From positions 1-36,801 of the forward strand of contig NZ_MLFN01000045.1 in assembly GCF_002095315.1 (NCBI RefSeq): a stretch of 36,801 nucleotides of DNA, given 5' to 3'. A program made the position numbers and the translations under genes. The stretch's first letter is position 1, and each line of letters begins with the position of its first letter. Of this stretch, positions 1-9,091 are shown in pieces. The DNA is from Pantoea conspicua. GTDB lineage: Bacteria > Pseudomonadota > Gammaproteobacteria > Enterobacterales > Enterobacteriaceae. The notes beneath the pieces are model-generated. The model ran no database searches. It saw only the letters and a program-made list of their open reading frames with translations, and was not told the origin of the DNA.

Positions 1-1
1 C

Positions 2-602
2 AACTCCGCGCTGGAGCGGCTGGCCTCGGTTACCGAGCGCAGCCAGCAGCGTATCCGCGAGCGGGAGCCTGCGGCCCCCGGTAAAAGAAGAGGCGTACCG
101 CTGGAAAGCGCAGACTCAGCCGGTGGTGGTTACAGAACCGGTGGCCACGCCAAAGGCCTTGCGTTCTGCGCTGGAGCATGAGAAAACCCCTGAACTGGCG
201 GCGCGTCTGGCGGAAGAAGCCCAGCAGCGCGATCCCTGGGCGGCGGAAATTGCCGCTCTGCCGTTGCCTAAGCTGGTGCAGCAGCTGGCGCTGAACGCAT
301 GGAAAGAGACCACCGAAACCGGGGTCATCCTGCATCTGCGTTCCAGCCAGCGCCACCTCAATTCGGCGTCCGCTCAGCAGGTGTTGAGTGCCGCCCTGAG
401 TGAAGCCGCCGGGCAGGGAGTTGAACTCTCGGTGGTTGAAGACGATAATTCAACGGTGTTGACGCCACTGGAGTGGCGTCAGGCCATTTACGAAGAGAAG
501 CTGGCGCAGGCGCGTCAGTCGATCACCGGTGATACCCACATTCAGACGTTACAGCGGTTTTTTGACGCCGATCTGGATGAGGAGAGTATCCGACCTGTTT
601 GA
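2..602 (+). CDS. dnaX: DNA polymerase III subunit tau, C-terminal part (5'-truncated, frame-broken)
   Basis: This is the end of the clamp-loader tau subunit, the part after the gamma stop that contacts DnaB and the polymerase alpha subunit. Reading starts in the frame of base 2 ([13 protein letters not shown], as in E. coli tau) and continues in the frame of base 3 from about position 81 (KEEAYRWKA), running to TGA at 600-602. The recognisable tau C-terminus includes [24 protein letters not shown] and ends LDEESIRPV. The switch of frame falls at a run of five C at 75-79; removing one C gives a continuous family-like reading. The programmed gamma/tau slippery site of the family lies just upstream of the window, so this break is not that site. 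ybaB and recR follow as in E. coli. Identity is certain; the frame break is probably an error in the sequence. Confidence 0.93.
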   Translation, partial: TPRWSGWPRLPSAASSVSASGSLRPPVKEEAYRWKAQTQPVVVTEPVATPKALRSALEHEKTPELAARLAEEAQQRDPWAAEIAALPLPKLVQQLALNAWKETTETGVILHLRSSQRHLNSASAQQVLSAALSEAAGQGVELSVVEDDNSTVLTPLEWRQAIYEEKLAQARQSITGDTHIQTLQRFFDADLDEESIRPV

Positions 603-657
603 ACACGCTGCCGCTATCTCAACGATAGCGTTGTGGCCTCAGCTGAGAGAGAAAACT

Positions 658-990
658 ATGTTTGGTGGTAAAGGCGGATTGGGCAACCTGATGAAACAGG
701 CCCAGCAGATGCAGGACAAAATGGCTAAGGTTCAGGAAGAGATCGCCGCGCTGGAAGTGACCGGTGAATCAGGCGCAGGCCTGGTGAAGGTCACCATCAA
801 CGGTGCGCACAACTGCCGCCGCGTGGAAGTCGATCCCAGCCTGCTGGAAGATGACAAAGATATGCTGGAAGATCTGATCGCTGCGGCGTTCAACGATGCC
901 GCACGCCGCATTGATGAAACCCAGAAAGAGAAGATGGCTTCTGTCTCCTCCGGTATGCAGCTGCCACCAGGCTTCAAGATGCCGTTCTGA
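658..990 (+). CDS. ybaB: YbaB/EbfC nucleoid-associated protein
   Basis: A 110-residue protein nearly identical to E. coli YbaB, a small homodimeric nucleoid-associated DNA-binding protein. The start at [19 protein letters not shown] is chosen because it matches the family N-terminus; an upstream in-frame extension exists but would run back into dnaX. The conserved C-terminal [13 protein letters not shown] is present. It sits 55 bases after dnaX and its stop overlaps the recR start as TGATG, so ybaB and recR are translationally coupled, as in other enterobacteria. The function in recombination or replication is suggested by this conserved dnaX-ybaB-recR arrangement, not by any motif visible here. 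Confidence 0.96.
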   Translation: MFGGKGGLGNLMKQAQQMQDKMAKVQEEIAALEVTGESGAGLVKVTINGAHNCRRVEVDPSLLEDDKDMLEDLIAAAFNDAARRIDETQKEKMASVSSGMQLPPGFKMPF

Positions 991-1595
991 TGCAAACCAG
1001 CCCACTGCTTGAATCACTGATGGAGTCGCTGCGCTGTCTGCCCGGCGTTGGGCCGAAATCGGCGCAGCGCATGGCGTTTCAGCTGCTGCAACGCGATCGC
1101 AGCGGCGGGATGCGCCTGGCACAGGCGCTGACCCGGGCGATGTCAGAGATCGGTCACTGTGCCGATTGCCGTACCTTCACCGAGCAGGAGATCTGCACCA
1201 TCTGCGCCAATCCACGGCGTCAGCAGAATGGACTGATCTGTGTGGTGGAGAGCCCGGCGGATATTCACGCCATTGAGCAAACGGGCCAGTTTGCCGGTCG
1301 TTACTTTGTGCTGATGGGACACCTGTCGCCGCTGGATGGCATTGGTCCGGCCGATATCGGTCTGGATCGCCTGGAGCAGCGGCTGGAGAGTGAAACCATT
1401 CAGGAAGTGATCCTCGCCACCAATCCCACGGTGGAAGGGGAAGCGACCGCCAACTACATTGCAGAGCTGTGCGGTCAGTATGGCGTTGACGCCAGCCGCA
1501 TCGCCCACGGTGTCCCGGTTGGCGGTGAGCTGGAGATGGTCGATGGCACCACGCTGTCCCATTCACTGGCCGGACGTCACAAGATTAAATTTTAA
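990..1595 (+). CDS. recR: Recombination protein RecR
   Basis: RecR works with RecF and RecO to load RecA on gapped DNA. The 201-residue product has the family's usual length and layout: a helix-hairpin-helix around residues 17-30 ([14 protein letters not shown]), a four-cysteine zinc finger (C57, C60, C69, C72), a Toprim domain starting near [12 protein letters not shown], and the C-terminal [16 protein letters not shown] segment. The start codon overlaps the ybaB stop by one base. Downstream, 97 bases separate it from htpG, whose heat-shock promoter lies in that gap. Confidence 0.97.
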   Translation: MQTSPLLESLMESLRCLPGVGPKSAQRMAFQLLQRDRSGGMRLAQALTRAMSEIGHCADCRTFTEQEICTICANPRRQQNGLICVVESPADIHAIEQTGQFAGRYFVLMGHLSPLDGIGPADIGLDRLEQRLESETIQEVILATNPTVEGEATANYIAELCGQYGVDASRIAHGVPVGGELEMVDGTTLSHSLAGRHKIKF

Positions 1596-1624
1596 TCACT
1601 TGCCGGTGTTGTGACAGATACCGG

Positions 1625-1652
1625 CTTGAAAACCTCGCCGTCATCCCCACAT
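1625..1652 (+). promoter_or_regulatory. Sigma-32 heat-shock promoter of htpG
   Basis: A -35 element CTTGAAA at 1625-1631 and a -10 element CCCCACAT at 1645-1652 are separated by 13 bases. This matches the enterobacterial sigma-32 consensus (CTTGAAA, 13-14 bases, CCCCATnT) at almost every position, and htpG is a known member of the RpoH regulon. The transcript would begin near 1658-1660, giving a leader of about 35 bases. Confidence 0.9.
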
Positions 1653-1654
1653 CA

Positions 1655-1688
1655 ACCTCAACGTTTGTTCAACCTGTTTTGTTGAGGT
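1655..1688 (+). promoter_or_regulatory. Inverted repeat covering the htpG ribosome binding site
   Basis: ACCTCAAC at 1655-1662 is a perfect complement of GTTGAGGT at 1681-1688, which contains the htpG Shine-Dalgarno GAGG (1684-1687). The loop is 18 bases. A competing 5-bp pairing, TCAAC 1669-1673 with GTTGA 1681-1685, is also possible. A transcript starting at the sigma-32 promoter would lack part of the left arm, so the full stem would form only in longer read-through transcripts. A regulatory role is inference. Confidence 0.4.
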
Positions 1689-1692
1689 AGCA

Positions 1693-3567
1693 ATGACCAT
1701 GAAAGGACAAGAGACCCGTGGCTTTCAGTCAGAAGTAAAACAACTTCTGCACCTGATGATCCATTCTCTCTATTCAAACAAAGAGATTTTCCTGCGTGAG
1801 CTGATTTCCAACGCCTCGGATGCGGCAGACAAACTGCGTTTCCGTGCGCTGTCCGATGCCAGCCTGTATGAAGGTGACGGCGAACTGCGCGTCCGTCTCT
1901 CTGTTGACAAGGACAACCGCACCCTGACGCTGAGCGACAACGGTATCGGTATGCGTCGCGACGAGGTGATTGAGAACCTTGGAACCATCGCCAAATCGGG
2001 CACCAAAGCCTTCCTTGAATCGCTGGGTTCCGATCAGGCAAAAGATAGCCAGTTGATTGGTCAGTTTGGGGTCGGCTTCTACTCTGCGTTTATCGTGGCG
2101 GATAAGGTTACGGTCCGCACCCGTGCAGCCGGTGCTTCAGCTGACGAGGGCGTTTACTGGGAGTCGGCGGGTGAGGGCGAATATACCCTGGCCGATATCG
2201 AGAAAGCCGATCGCGGCACTGAAATTACCCTGCATCTGCGCGAAGGTGAAGATGAGTTCCTCGACGCGTGGCGCGTTCGTAACATCATCAGCAAATATTC
2301 CGATCACATTGCGCTGCCGGTTGAAATCGAAAGCAAAGATGAAGAGAGCGGCAGCACCAGCTGGGAAAAAATCAATAAAGCCCAGGCGCTGTGGACCCGC
2401 AACAAGTCTGAGATCAGCGACGAAGAGTACCACGAGTTCTACAAGCACATTGCCCATGACTTCAGCGATCCGGTCGCCTGGAGCCACAACCGGGTGGAAG
2501 GCAAGCAGGAGTACACCAGCCTGCTCTACATCCCGGCGCGTGCCCCATTCGATATGTGGAACCGCGATCACAAGCACGGGCTGAAACTCTACGTGCAGCG
2601 CGTTTTTATCATGGATGATGCTGAGCAGTTCATGCCGAACTACCTGCGCTTCGTGCGCGGTCTGATCGACTCTAACGATCTGCCACTGAACGTCTCGCGT
2701 GAGATCCTGCAGGATAGCCGTGTCACCCAGAGCCTGCGCGGCGCGCTGACCAAACGCACCCTGCAGATGCTGGAAAAGCTGGCGAAAGACGACAGTGAAA
2801 AATATCAGACCTTCTGGAAAGAGTTCGGTCTGGTGCTGAAAGAGGGCCCGGCAGAAGATCACGCTAACCAGGAAGCGATTGCTAAACTGCTGCGCTTTGC
2901 CACTACTCAGAGCGAAGGCGCGGCGCAAACCGTTTCGCTGGAGGATTACGTCAGCCGGATGGTGGAAGGTCAGGAGAAGATTTACTACATCACCGCAGAC
3001 AGCTATGCCGCCGCGAAGAGCAGCCCGCATCTGGAGCTGTTCCGCAAGAAAGGCATTGAGGTACTGCTGCTCTCCGATCGTATCGATGAGTGGATGATGA
3101 GCTACCTGACGGAGTTCGACGGTAAAACTTTCCAGTCGGTGAGCAAAGCGGATGAGTCGCTGAGCAAACTGGCGGATGAAGAGACCGAAGAGCAGAAAGA
3201 GGCGGAAAAAGCGCTGGAGCCGTTTGTTGAGCGGGTAAAAACCCTGCTGGGCGAGCGGGTGAAAGAGGTACGACTGACGCATCGTCTGACCGATACGCCA
3301 GCGATCGTTACCACTGATGCCAACGAAATGACCACCCAGATGGCGAAGCTGTTTGCTGCAGCCGGTCAGGACGTGCCGGAAGTGAAATACATCTTCGAGA
3401 TCAACCCGGAGCATTCGCTGGTGAAACGCGTGGCAGATACCCAGGATGAAGCCCGTTTCGGCGAGTGGATCGAACTGCTGCTGGATCAGGCGCTGCTGGC
3501 CGAACGCGGTACGCTCGACGATCCGAATCAGTTTATCCGTCGCATGAACCAGCTGCTGACGGCATAA
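1693..3567 (+). CDS. htpG: Chaperone HtpG (bacterial Hsp90)
   Basis: HtpG is the cytosolic ATP-dependent Hsp90 chaperone that remodels clients with DnaK. The 624-residue product keeps the GHKL ATP-binding motifs in order: [14 protein letters not shown] with the catalytic Glu and Asn, [14 protein letters not shown] and [15 protein letters not shown]. The middle domain with [12 protein letters not shown] and the C-terminal dimerisation domain follow, ending [14 protein letters not shown] 1693 (MTMKGQET) has GAGG five bases upstream; E. coli is annotated from the second ATG, here 1699, so the first two residues are uncertain. Expression is from the sigma-32 promoter just upstream. It is a single-gene unit followed by a hairpin and, further on, a strong terminator. 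Confidence 0.97.
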   Translation: MTMKGQETRGFQSEVKQLLHLMIHSLYSNKEIFLRELISNASDAADKLRFRALSDASLYEGDGELRVRLSVDKDNRTLTLSDNGIGMRRDEVIENLGTIAKSGTKAFLESLGSDQAKDSQLIGQFGVGFYSAFIVADKVTVRTRAAGASADEGVYWESAGEGEYTLADIEKADRGTEITLHLREGEDEFLDAWRVRNIISKYSDHIALPVEIESKDEESGSTSWEKINKAQALWTRNKSEISDEEYHEFYKHIAHDFSDPVAWSHNRVEGKQEYTSLLYIPARAPFDMWNRDHKHGLKLYVQRVFIMDDAEQFMPNYLRFVRGLIDSNDLPLNVSREILQDSRVTQSLRGALTKRTLQMLEKLAKDDSEKYQTFWKEFGLVLKEGPAEDHANQEAIAKLLRFATTQSEGAAQTVSLEDYVSRMVEGQEKIYYITADSYAAAKSSPHLELFRKKGIEVLLLSDRIDEWMMSYLTEFDGKTFQSVSKADESLSKLADEETEEQKEAEKALEPFVERVKTLLGERVKEVRLTHRLTDTPAIVTTDANEMTTQMAKLFAAAGQDVPEVKYIFEINPEHSLVKRVADTQDEARFGEWIELLLDQALLAERGTLDDPNQFIRRMNQLLTA

Positions 3568-3573
3568 TGACAA

Positions 3574-3598
3574 CAGGCCGGTGGTTTTCACCGGCCTG
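3574..3598 (+). terminator. Hairpin directly after htpG
   Basis: CAGGCCGGTG (3574-3583), loop GTTTT, CACCGGCCTG (3589-3598) form a perfect 10-bp stem seven bases after the htpG stop. No U tract follows on either strand, so it is either a weak or factor-assisted terminator, or a stabilising 3' hairpin. Confidence 0.5.
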
Positions 3599-3732
3599 AA
3601 TGCAGATACGATGCTTTGCTCCTGGCGTATGCACTCATCGCATTGTCTCTGATGCCGGCTGTCTGACGCAGTTCAGCGCGGATGGTAAGCGGGCTTGCAG
3701 GATTAAAAAGCCGTAAATGTGTCAGCTGTCTG

Positions 3733-3759
3733 AAGCCGGTGCTCATCACCGGCTTTTTT
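3733..3759 (+). terminator. Strong intrinsic terminator, plus strand
   Basis: AAGCCGGTG (3733-3741), loop CTCAT, CACCGGCTT (3747-3755), then six T (3754-3759). It points rightward and lies 166 bases after the htpG stop; the LysR gene on the other strand ends within its T tract. It could end htpG read-through or an unannotated small transcript from 3600-3759. AAAAAGCCG at 3705-3713 could pair with its 3' half. Confidence 0.8.
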
Positions 3760-4627
3760 ATGGCTGCGCGGCCTCACGCAGCCAGTCACGGAACAGGCTG
3801 ATGGCCGGATCGTGACGCCGGCTCTGTTTGGTCATCATCCAGGTGGCCCGTTCAACCCGGACAAACCCCAGCGGTGCCATCAGGGTACCATCTTCCAGCT
3901 CCTGCCGTACCAGCAGGCGCGGTGCCATCAGGACCCCCAGCCCACTGCGTGCCGCCTGGATACCCAGCGTCAGGCTGTCGAAATGCTTGCCCCCGCTAAA
4001 CGTTCCGCTAACACCGGCTTTTTCCGCCCATTCTGTCCAGGCATGCAGGCGCGTATCGGCGTGCAGCAGCGGCAGAGCGCAGAGATCGTTGCCGCTTTGT
4101 AACTGGCTGGCAAACTCCGGCGCGCACAGCGGGCCGATCTCATCCTCACTGACCAGCGTGGCGTCAATGTCATTCTCAGGCGGCTCGCCATGGCTCAGGA
4201 TCAGCACATCGATATGTTCACTACGCAACTGCGATACCGCCGTCAGCGGCTGGAAGCGGATCTCAATGTCGGGATAACGCTGGTAAAAGCTGGCGATGCG
4301 TGGAATCAGCCACTGTGATAAAAAACTGGGGGAGCAGGAGAGACTGATATGCTGGCGCAGGTCGGTACGAATGGTTTCGCAACTGCTGCGCAGTTCGCCG
4401 AACGCCTGCTGACAGCTTTGCAGCAGCTGTTCACCATGTGAGGTTAGCTTCACGCGGCCGTTGCTGCGGACAAACAGCGGCTTGCCCATCCAGCTCTCCA
4501 GCTGACGTATCTGATGGCTAATCGCACTGTGCGTGACGTGCAGGCGCTCCGCCGCCACGCTAAAGCTGCTGTGTAAGGCCGCCTGGTGAAAATAGTGCAG
4601 CGCCCTCAGCGGTGGCAGTCCGATCAT
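3758..4627 (-). CDS. LysR-family transcriptional regulator (GcvA-like)
   Basis: A 289-residue LysR regulator. The N-terminal winged helix-turn-helix (residues about 4-62, with LHYFHQAALHSSFSVAAERL and THSAISHQIRQLE) is followed by the periplasmic-binding-like effector domain. The 'LPPLRALHYF' opening and 'HxAIS' recognition helix resemble the GcvA branch. ATG 4627 is preferred because an AGAGG lies six bases before it; an ATG two codons earlier (4633) abuts that site directly. It is divergent from an uncharacterised gene at 4814, which it probably controls, as LysR proteins often do. E. coli has no genes here between htpG and adk, so this pair is an accessory insertion. Effector and target are unknown. 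Confidence 0.85.
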   Translation of the reverse strand: MIGLPPLRALHYFHQAALHSSFSVAAERLHVTHSAISHQIRQLESWMGKPLFVRSNGRVKLTSHGEQLLQSCQQAFGELRSSCETIRTDLRQHISLSCSPSFLSQWLIPRIASFYQRYPDIEIRFQPLTAVSQLRSEHIDVLILSHGEPPENDIDATLVSEDEIGPLCAPEFASQLQSGNDLCALPLLHADTRLHAWTEWAEKAGVSGTFSGGKHFDSLTLGIQAARSGLGVLMAPRLLVRQELEDGTLMAPLGFVRVERATWMMTKQSRRHDPAISLFRDWLREAAQP

Positions 4628-4813
4628 TCTCATCCTCTGTTTAAAAATCTAACAGGGATTGTTCATTTATATCATTTTAAAGTCCAGCCGCATTGACCTA
4701 CTCTACAGGGCAGATTCTGGCGGGTTGACTCAGCACCCTATCTGTGTTTTTTCCGGAGATTCCGCCTCACTTCGCTCCCTGCTACCTCGCAACATAACTA
4801 AAACGAGACGATC

Positions 4814-5698
4814 ATGGCACACGCCCCTTTATCCTCTGCCACGCCGACAGAGACGCGCGACCGTCTGCGCCTGGCGCTGTCACGTTTTTACAAGCTGGAG
4901 CAGTTTGATCTTTTCTTCGCCCCTTCGCTGCATGTGGCGCGGGTGCTGCTGTCGCAGCTGTTTCTGCGTCAGGAGCAGGCGCGCAACCAGACCCGCTATG
5001 CCTCACACTATCCGGTGACCGAACTTAACGTGCTGCCGGCAATCCCACTGATGGCCGGCAACATCATGCTGGTGCCGCATGTCGATTTGCCGAACGGCCG
5101 GGTTCGTCCGCTGCGTGATTGCCAGAATCAGGGCGTCACTGAGGCGAGCGAAAGTTTTGCCAGCGTGCTGCACCATAAACTGATCGATGACGCGCATCTG
5201 TTTGTCACCCGACTGGATCGTCACGCCGAGATCTGCGGCGATCTGGTGCTGGTGGCGCTGCGCACCTGTGATTTCAGTACCCTGGTGCGCAGTGAACTGC
5301 GTCTGTTTGAACAGGGACTGACTCTGACGGCGGTCAACCACGCGCTGCGGCGCTTTGACGATCCGCAGTGGCGGCCTTACAACGCCGCCACCGTGGATGC
5401 ACTGTCGCTTCCCGGTCCGCCGGTGCTGCACTCCAGCCATCAGCCAGGTTTACCCTTTGCCAGCTTTAGCGTGCCGCCAGCGATCATCACCACACTGTGT
5501 GACGCGGAGGATGTGGTGAAATGGCCGCAGCAGTCGCGGCTGCAGCTCAATGCCAACGTACGCGGCAGCGGCAAAAAGAGCATCAATATGACCCATCAGC
5601 TGGGGAAGCGATTGCAGGTGCTGTTTGGCGCTGGCGGTAAATCTGAAAAAGGTGCGGGCAGGTCGACAGGCGCTGTTATCGGGCCGGAAAGGCAGTAA
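4814..5698 (+). CDS. Uncharacterised protein, divergent from LysR regulator
   Basis: I do not recognise this 294-residue protein. It has no signal peptide, no clear membrane segment and no motif I can name. The N-terminal two thirds is rich in hydrophobic core segments (LFFAPSLHVARVLLSQLFL, GDLVLVALRTCDF) and looks like a folded soluble domain. The last 25 residues (GAGGKSEKGAGRSTGAVIGPERQ region) are low-complexity and may be disordered. The Shine-Dalgarno before ATG 4814 is weak (ACGAG). The LysR gene diverges from it across 186 bases, suggesting a regulator-target pair. A fragment resembling part of a PLP-type aminotransferase fold is conceivable, but I see no active-site lysine motif and do not claim it. 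Codon use looks like that of the core genome, so the gene is probably long resident. Confidence 0.7.
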   Translation: MAHAPLSSATPTETRDRLRLALSRFYKLEQFDLFFAPSLHVARVLLSQLFLRQEQARNQTRYASHYPVTELNVLPAIPLMAGNIMLVPHVDLPNGRVRPLRDCQNQGVTEASESFASVLHHKLIDDAHLFVTRLDRHAEICGDLVLVALRTCDFSTLVRSELRLFEQGLTLTAVNHALRRFDDPQWRPYNAATVDALSLPGPPVLHSSHQPGLPFASFSVPPAIITTLCDAEDVVKWPQQSRLQLNANVRGSGKKSINMTHQLGKRLQVLFGAGGKSEKGAGRSTGAVIGPERQ

Positions 5699-5773
5699 AG
5701 TAGCCGGGTGCGATCCGCGCCCTTCCTTGTGATGAGCGGGTCATAATGGTATGTTCTTCGCCTTCTAAGATAG

Positions 5774-6448
<675 letters not shown>

Positions 6449-6455
6449 GCTCCAG

Positions 6456-6480
6456 GGGGCCAGTATTACTGGCCCCTTTT
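6456..6480 (+). terminator. Intrinsic terminator of adk
   Basis: GGGGCCAGT (6456-6464), loop ATT, ACTGGCCCC (6468-6476), then TTTT. It begins eight bases after the adk stop. Confidence 0.85.
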
Positions 6481-6491
6481 GCAGTAATTGC

Positions 6492-6519
6492 TTTTACCTC
6501 CCACTAATTCCGCTACAAT
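6492..6519 (+). promoter_or_regulatory. Candidate hemH promoter
   Basis: TTTTAC at 6492-6497 and TACAAT at 6514-6519 are 16 bases apart, between the adk terminator and the hemH start. The -35 is poor, so only the -10 is a reasonable match to a sigma-70 element. Confidence 0.35.
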
Positions 6520-6561
6520 TTCCTCGTTTTCACGCATCCCCGTCGTCATCAAGGAATCACA

Positions 6562-7521
6562 ATGAGGCAAGATAAGCCCGGCGTGTTACTGGTTAATTTA
6601 GGTACGCCAGACGCCCCAACCACACCTGCTGTTAAACGCTATCTGAAACAGTTTTTAAGCGATCCTCGCGTAGTCGATACCCCGCGCTGGCTCTGGTGGC
6701 CGATCCTTAATGGCGTTGTACTGCCGTTTCGCTCGCCGCGCGTGTCGAAGCTCTACGCCTCAGTCTGGATGGAAGGCGGTTCGCCACTGCTGGTTTACAG
6801 CCAGCGTCAGCGTGATGCGCTGGCGGCACGCGTCGATATGCCGGTCGAACTTGGCATGAGCTACGGTAATCCCAGCATGAAAAGCGCGGTGGATAAGCTG
6901 ATGGCGCAGGGCGTGACGCGCCTGATCGTGCTGCCGCTCTATCCGCAGTTCTCCTGCTCAACGGTGGCGGCGGTGTGGGATGGATTAACCGCGGTATTTA
7001 AAGATTACCGTTCGTTGCCTGAGGTGCAGTTTATTCGCGATTACGCCGAACATCCTGCCTATATTGCGGCGCTGAAGGCCTCTGTCGAACGTTCGTTTGA
7101 GCGTCACGGCCAGCCCGATCTGCTGGTGATGTCGTTCCACGGTATCCCGCAGCGCTTCGCTAATGAAGGCGATGACTATCCTCAGCGCTGTGCCGACACC
7201 ACCGCGGCTCTGACCAAAGCGCTGGGCCTGCGAGAGGATCAGTTTATGCTGACCTTCCAGTCGCGCTTTGGCCGTGAACCCTGGCTGATGCCCTACACCG
7301 ACGAAACCATGAAAAGCCTGCCGGCCAAAGGGATTAAACACGTTCAGGTCATGAGTCCCGGCTTCTCTTCAGACTGTCTGGAGACGCTGGAGGAGATCAG
7401 CGGTGAAAACTGTGAAATCTTCATGCACGCCGGTGGCGAGAAGTTTGAGTACATTCCGGCCCTGAACGCCGATGAAGCTCACATCGAGATGATGGTCCAG
7501 CTGGTCAGCGCACGCCGTTAA
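6562..7521 (+). CDS. hemH: Ferrochelatase
   Basis: Ferrochelatase inserts ferrous iron into protoporphyrin IX, the last step of protoheme synthesis. The 319-residue product matches E. coli HemH in length and sequence. The N-terminal [13 protein letters not shown] signature, the catalytic histidine H193 in MSFHGIP, and the acidic helix DCLETLEE at 271-278 are all present. ATG 6562 has AAGGA seven bases upstream. Position between adk and gsk is the conserved enterobacterial order. It has its own terminator, so it is probably transcribed alone. Confidence 0.97.
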   Translation: MRQDKPGVLLVNLGTPDAPTTPAVKRYLKQFLSDPRVVDTPRWLWWPILNGVVLPFRSPRVSKLYASVWMEGGSPLLVYSQRQRDALAARVDMPVELGMSYGNPSMKSAVDKLMAQGVTRLIVLPLYPQFSCSTVAAVWDGLTAVFKDYRSLPEVQFIRDYAEHPAYIAALKASVERSFERHGQPDLLVMSFHGIPQRFANEGDDYPQRCADTTAALTKALGLREDQFMLTFQSRFGREPWLMPYTDETMKSLPAKGIKHVQVMSPGFSSDCLETLEEISGENCEIFMHAGGEKFEYIPALNADEAHIEMMVQLVSARR

Positions 7522-7525
7522 GCGA

Positions 7526-7560
7526 AGGCAGAGAGTGTGATATCATTCTCTGCCTGTTTT
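7526..7560 (+). terminator. Intrinsic terminator of hemH
   Basis: AGGCAGAGA (7526-7534) pairs with TCTCTGCCT (7547-7555); TGTTTT follows. It starts five bases after the hemH stop. Confidence 0.75.
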
Positions 7561-7576
7561 CCAGACGGCATTCCCG

Positions 7577-8878
7577 ATGAAATTTCCCGGCAAACGCAAA
7601 TCCAAACACTACTTCCCGGTCAGCGCACGCGATCCCCTGTTACAGCCTGCTCAACACGATATTGACGCGGGAAGCTGGGTGGTTGGCATCGATCAGACGC
7701 TGGTCGACATCGAAGCGAAAGTCGATGAGGCTTTTCTGACCCGTTATGGCCTCAGCGCCGGCCATTCGCTGGTGATTGACGATGCAGTGGCGGAAGCGCT
7801 CTACAACGAACTGATGCGCGATGCGCTGATTACCCACCAGTTTGCCGGTGGCACCATTGGCAACACTCTGCACAACTTCTCGGTGCTGGCCGATGACCGA
7901 TCGGTGCTGCTGGGCGTGATGTGCAACAACATTCAGATAGGTGGCTACGCCTATCGCTATCTGTGTAATACCTCCAGCCGGATGGATCTCAACTATCTGC
8001 AGGGCGTTGATGGCGCGATTGGCCGCTGCTTTACGCTGATTGGTGAAAATGGTGAGCGGACGTTTGCCATCAGCCCGGGCCAGATGAACCAGCTGCAGCC
8101 CGATAATGTGCCGGAGTCGGTGATTGCCGGTGCCTCGGCGCTGGTGCTGACCTCCTACCTGGTGCGCTGTGCAGAAGGCGAGCCGATGCCGCAGGCCACC
8201 TTGCAGGCGATTGAGTACGCCAAACGTCACAATGTGCCGGTGGTGCTGACGCTGGGGACCAAACATGTGATTGGCGATAACCCGCAGTTCTGGCGGGACT
8301 TCCTGCGTGAGCACGTCACGATCGTGGCAATGAATGAAGAAGAAGCGCTGGCGCTGACCGGCGAAGCCGATCCGTTGCTGGCCTCGGATATGGCGCTGGA
8401 GTGGGTCGATCTGGTGCTCTGTACCGCCGGACCGACCGGGCTTTATATGGCGGGCTATACCGAAGACGAGTTCAAACGGAAAACCAACCATCCGCTGCTG
8501 CCGGGCGCTATCGCTGAGTTTAATCAGTATGAGTTCAGCCGGGTGATGCGCCAGCAGGATTGCGAGCAGCCGCGGCGGATTTTCTCGCACATTGCGCCTT
8601 ACATGGGCGGACCGGAGAAGATCATGAACACGAACGGTGCCGGGGATGGCGCGCTGGCGGCGTTACTGCATGACATTACCGCCAACAACTACCATCGCCT
8701 CAACGTCCCTAACTCCAGCAAACATGCGCGTCCGTATCTGACCTATTCGTCGCTGGCGCAGGTGTGTAAGTATGCCAACCGCGTTAGCTATCAGGTGCTG
8801 AATCAGCATTCACCGCGCTTAACCCGCGGCTTACCGGAGCGGGAAGACAGCCTGGAAGAGTCTTACTGGGATCGGTAA
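7577..8878 (+). CDS. gsk: Inosine/guanosine kinase
   Basis: This PfkB-family nucleoside kinase phosphorylates guanosine and inosine in purine salvage. The 433-residue length fits E. coli Gsk (434). Near the C-terminus the PfkB active-site signature MNTNGAGDGALAALLHD contains the catalytic aspartate and anion hole. The N-terminus MKFPGKRKSKHYFPVSARDPLL is the Gsk-specific lead. It follows hemH by 55 bases, across the hemH terminator, and is convergent with ybaL; a complex palindromic repeat fills the space between them. Confidence 0.95.
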   Translation: MKFPGKRKSKHYFPVSARDPLLQPAQHDIDAGSWVVGIDQTLVDIEAKVDEAFLTRYGLSAGHSLVIDDAVAEALYNELMRDALITHQFAGGTIGNTLHNFSVLADDRSVLLGVMCNNIQIGGYAYRYLCNTSSRMDLNYLQGVDGAIGRCFTLIGENGERTFAISPGQMNQLQPDNVPESVIAGASALVLTSYLVRCAEGEPMPQATLQAIEYAKRHNVPVVLTLGTKHVIGDNPQFWRDFLREHVTIVAMNEEEALALTGEADPLLASDMALEWVDLVLCTAGPTGLYMAGYTEDEFKRKTNHPLLPGAIAEFNQYEFSRVMRQQDCEQPRRIFSHIAPYMGGPEKIMNTNGAGDGALAALLHDITANNYHRLNVPNSSKHARPYLTYSSLAQVCKYANRVSYQVLNQHSPRLTRGLPEREDSLEESYWDR

Positions 8879-8943
8879 AGCACGCGCAGACAGTGGGCAA
8901 ACTCAAATCAGGTTGAATCTGACAGCGATGGATTAGCTCAACG

Positions 8944-9055
8944 CGCAGGGAACGGGGGCAGAGGAGGAAAGCGTCCCGCGCCAGGGACGGCGCGGGACGA
9001 GCATGTCATGGATGACGGATTTTGCGTCTTTCCGATCTGACCCCCGTTCCCTGTG
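8944..9055. repeat. Nested palindromic repeat, copy 1
   Basis: Outer arms CAGGGAACGGGGG (8946-8958) and CCCCCGTTCCCTG (9041-9053) are perfect complements, extended inward by CAGA/TCTG and GGAAAG (8966-8971)/CTTTCC (9028-9033). Inside are a hairpin with stem GTCCCGCGCC (8973-8982)/GGCGCGGGAC (8989-8998), loop AGGGAC, and a smaller one GTCAT/ATGAC (9005-9016). The whole folds as a branched cruciform between convergent genes gsk and ybaL. TTTTGCGTCTTT(C) at 9020-9031 recurs in copy 2 at 25933-26112. I do not recognise a named family. Confidence 0.75.
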
Positions 9056-9091
9056 CCGTCACGGTCTGACAGCTATCCGGGCCAGACTGAA

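Noticed and set aside
1613..1626. Terminator after recR formed by GCCGGT/ACCGGC near 1611-1626
   Set aside because: The stem is only six pairs with a 12-base loop and no U tract, and it overlaps the htpG -35 element.
2137..3591. Long open frame antisense to htpG (484 codons)
   Set aside because: It mirrors the codon structure of htpG, lacks a recognisable domain and ribosome binding site, and htpG is certain.
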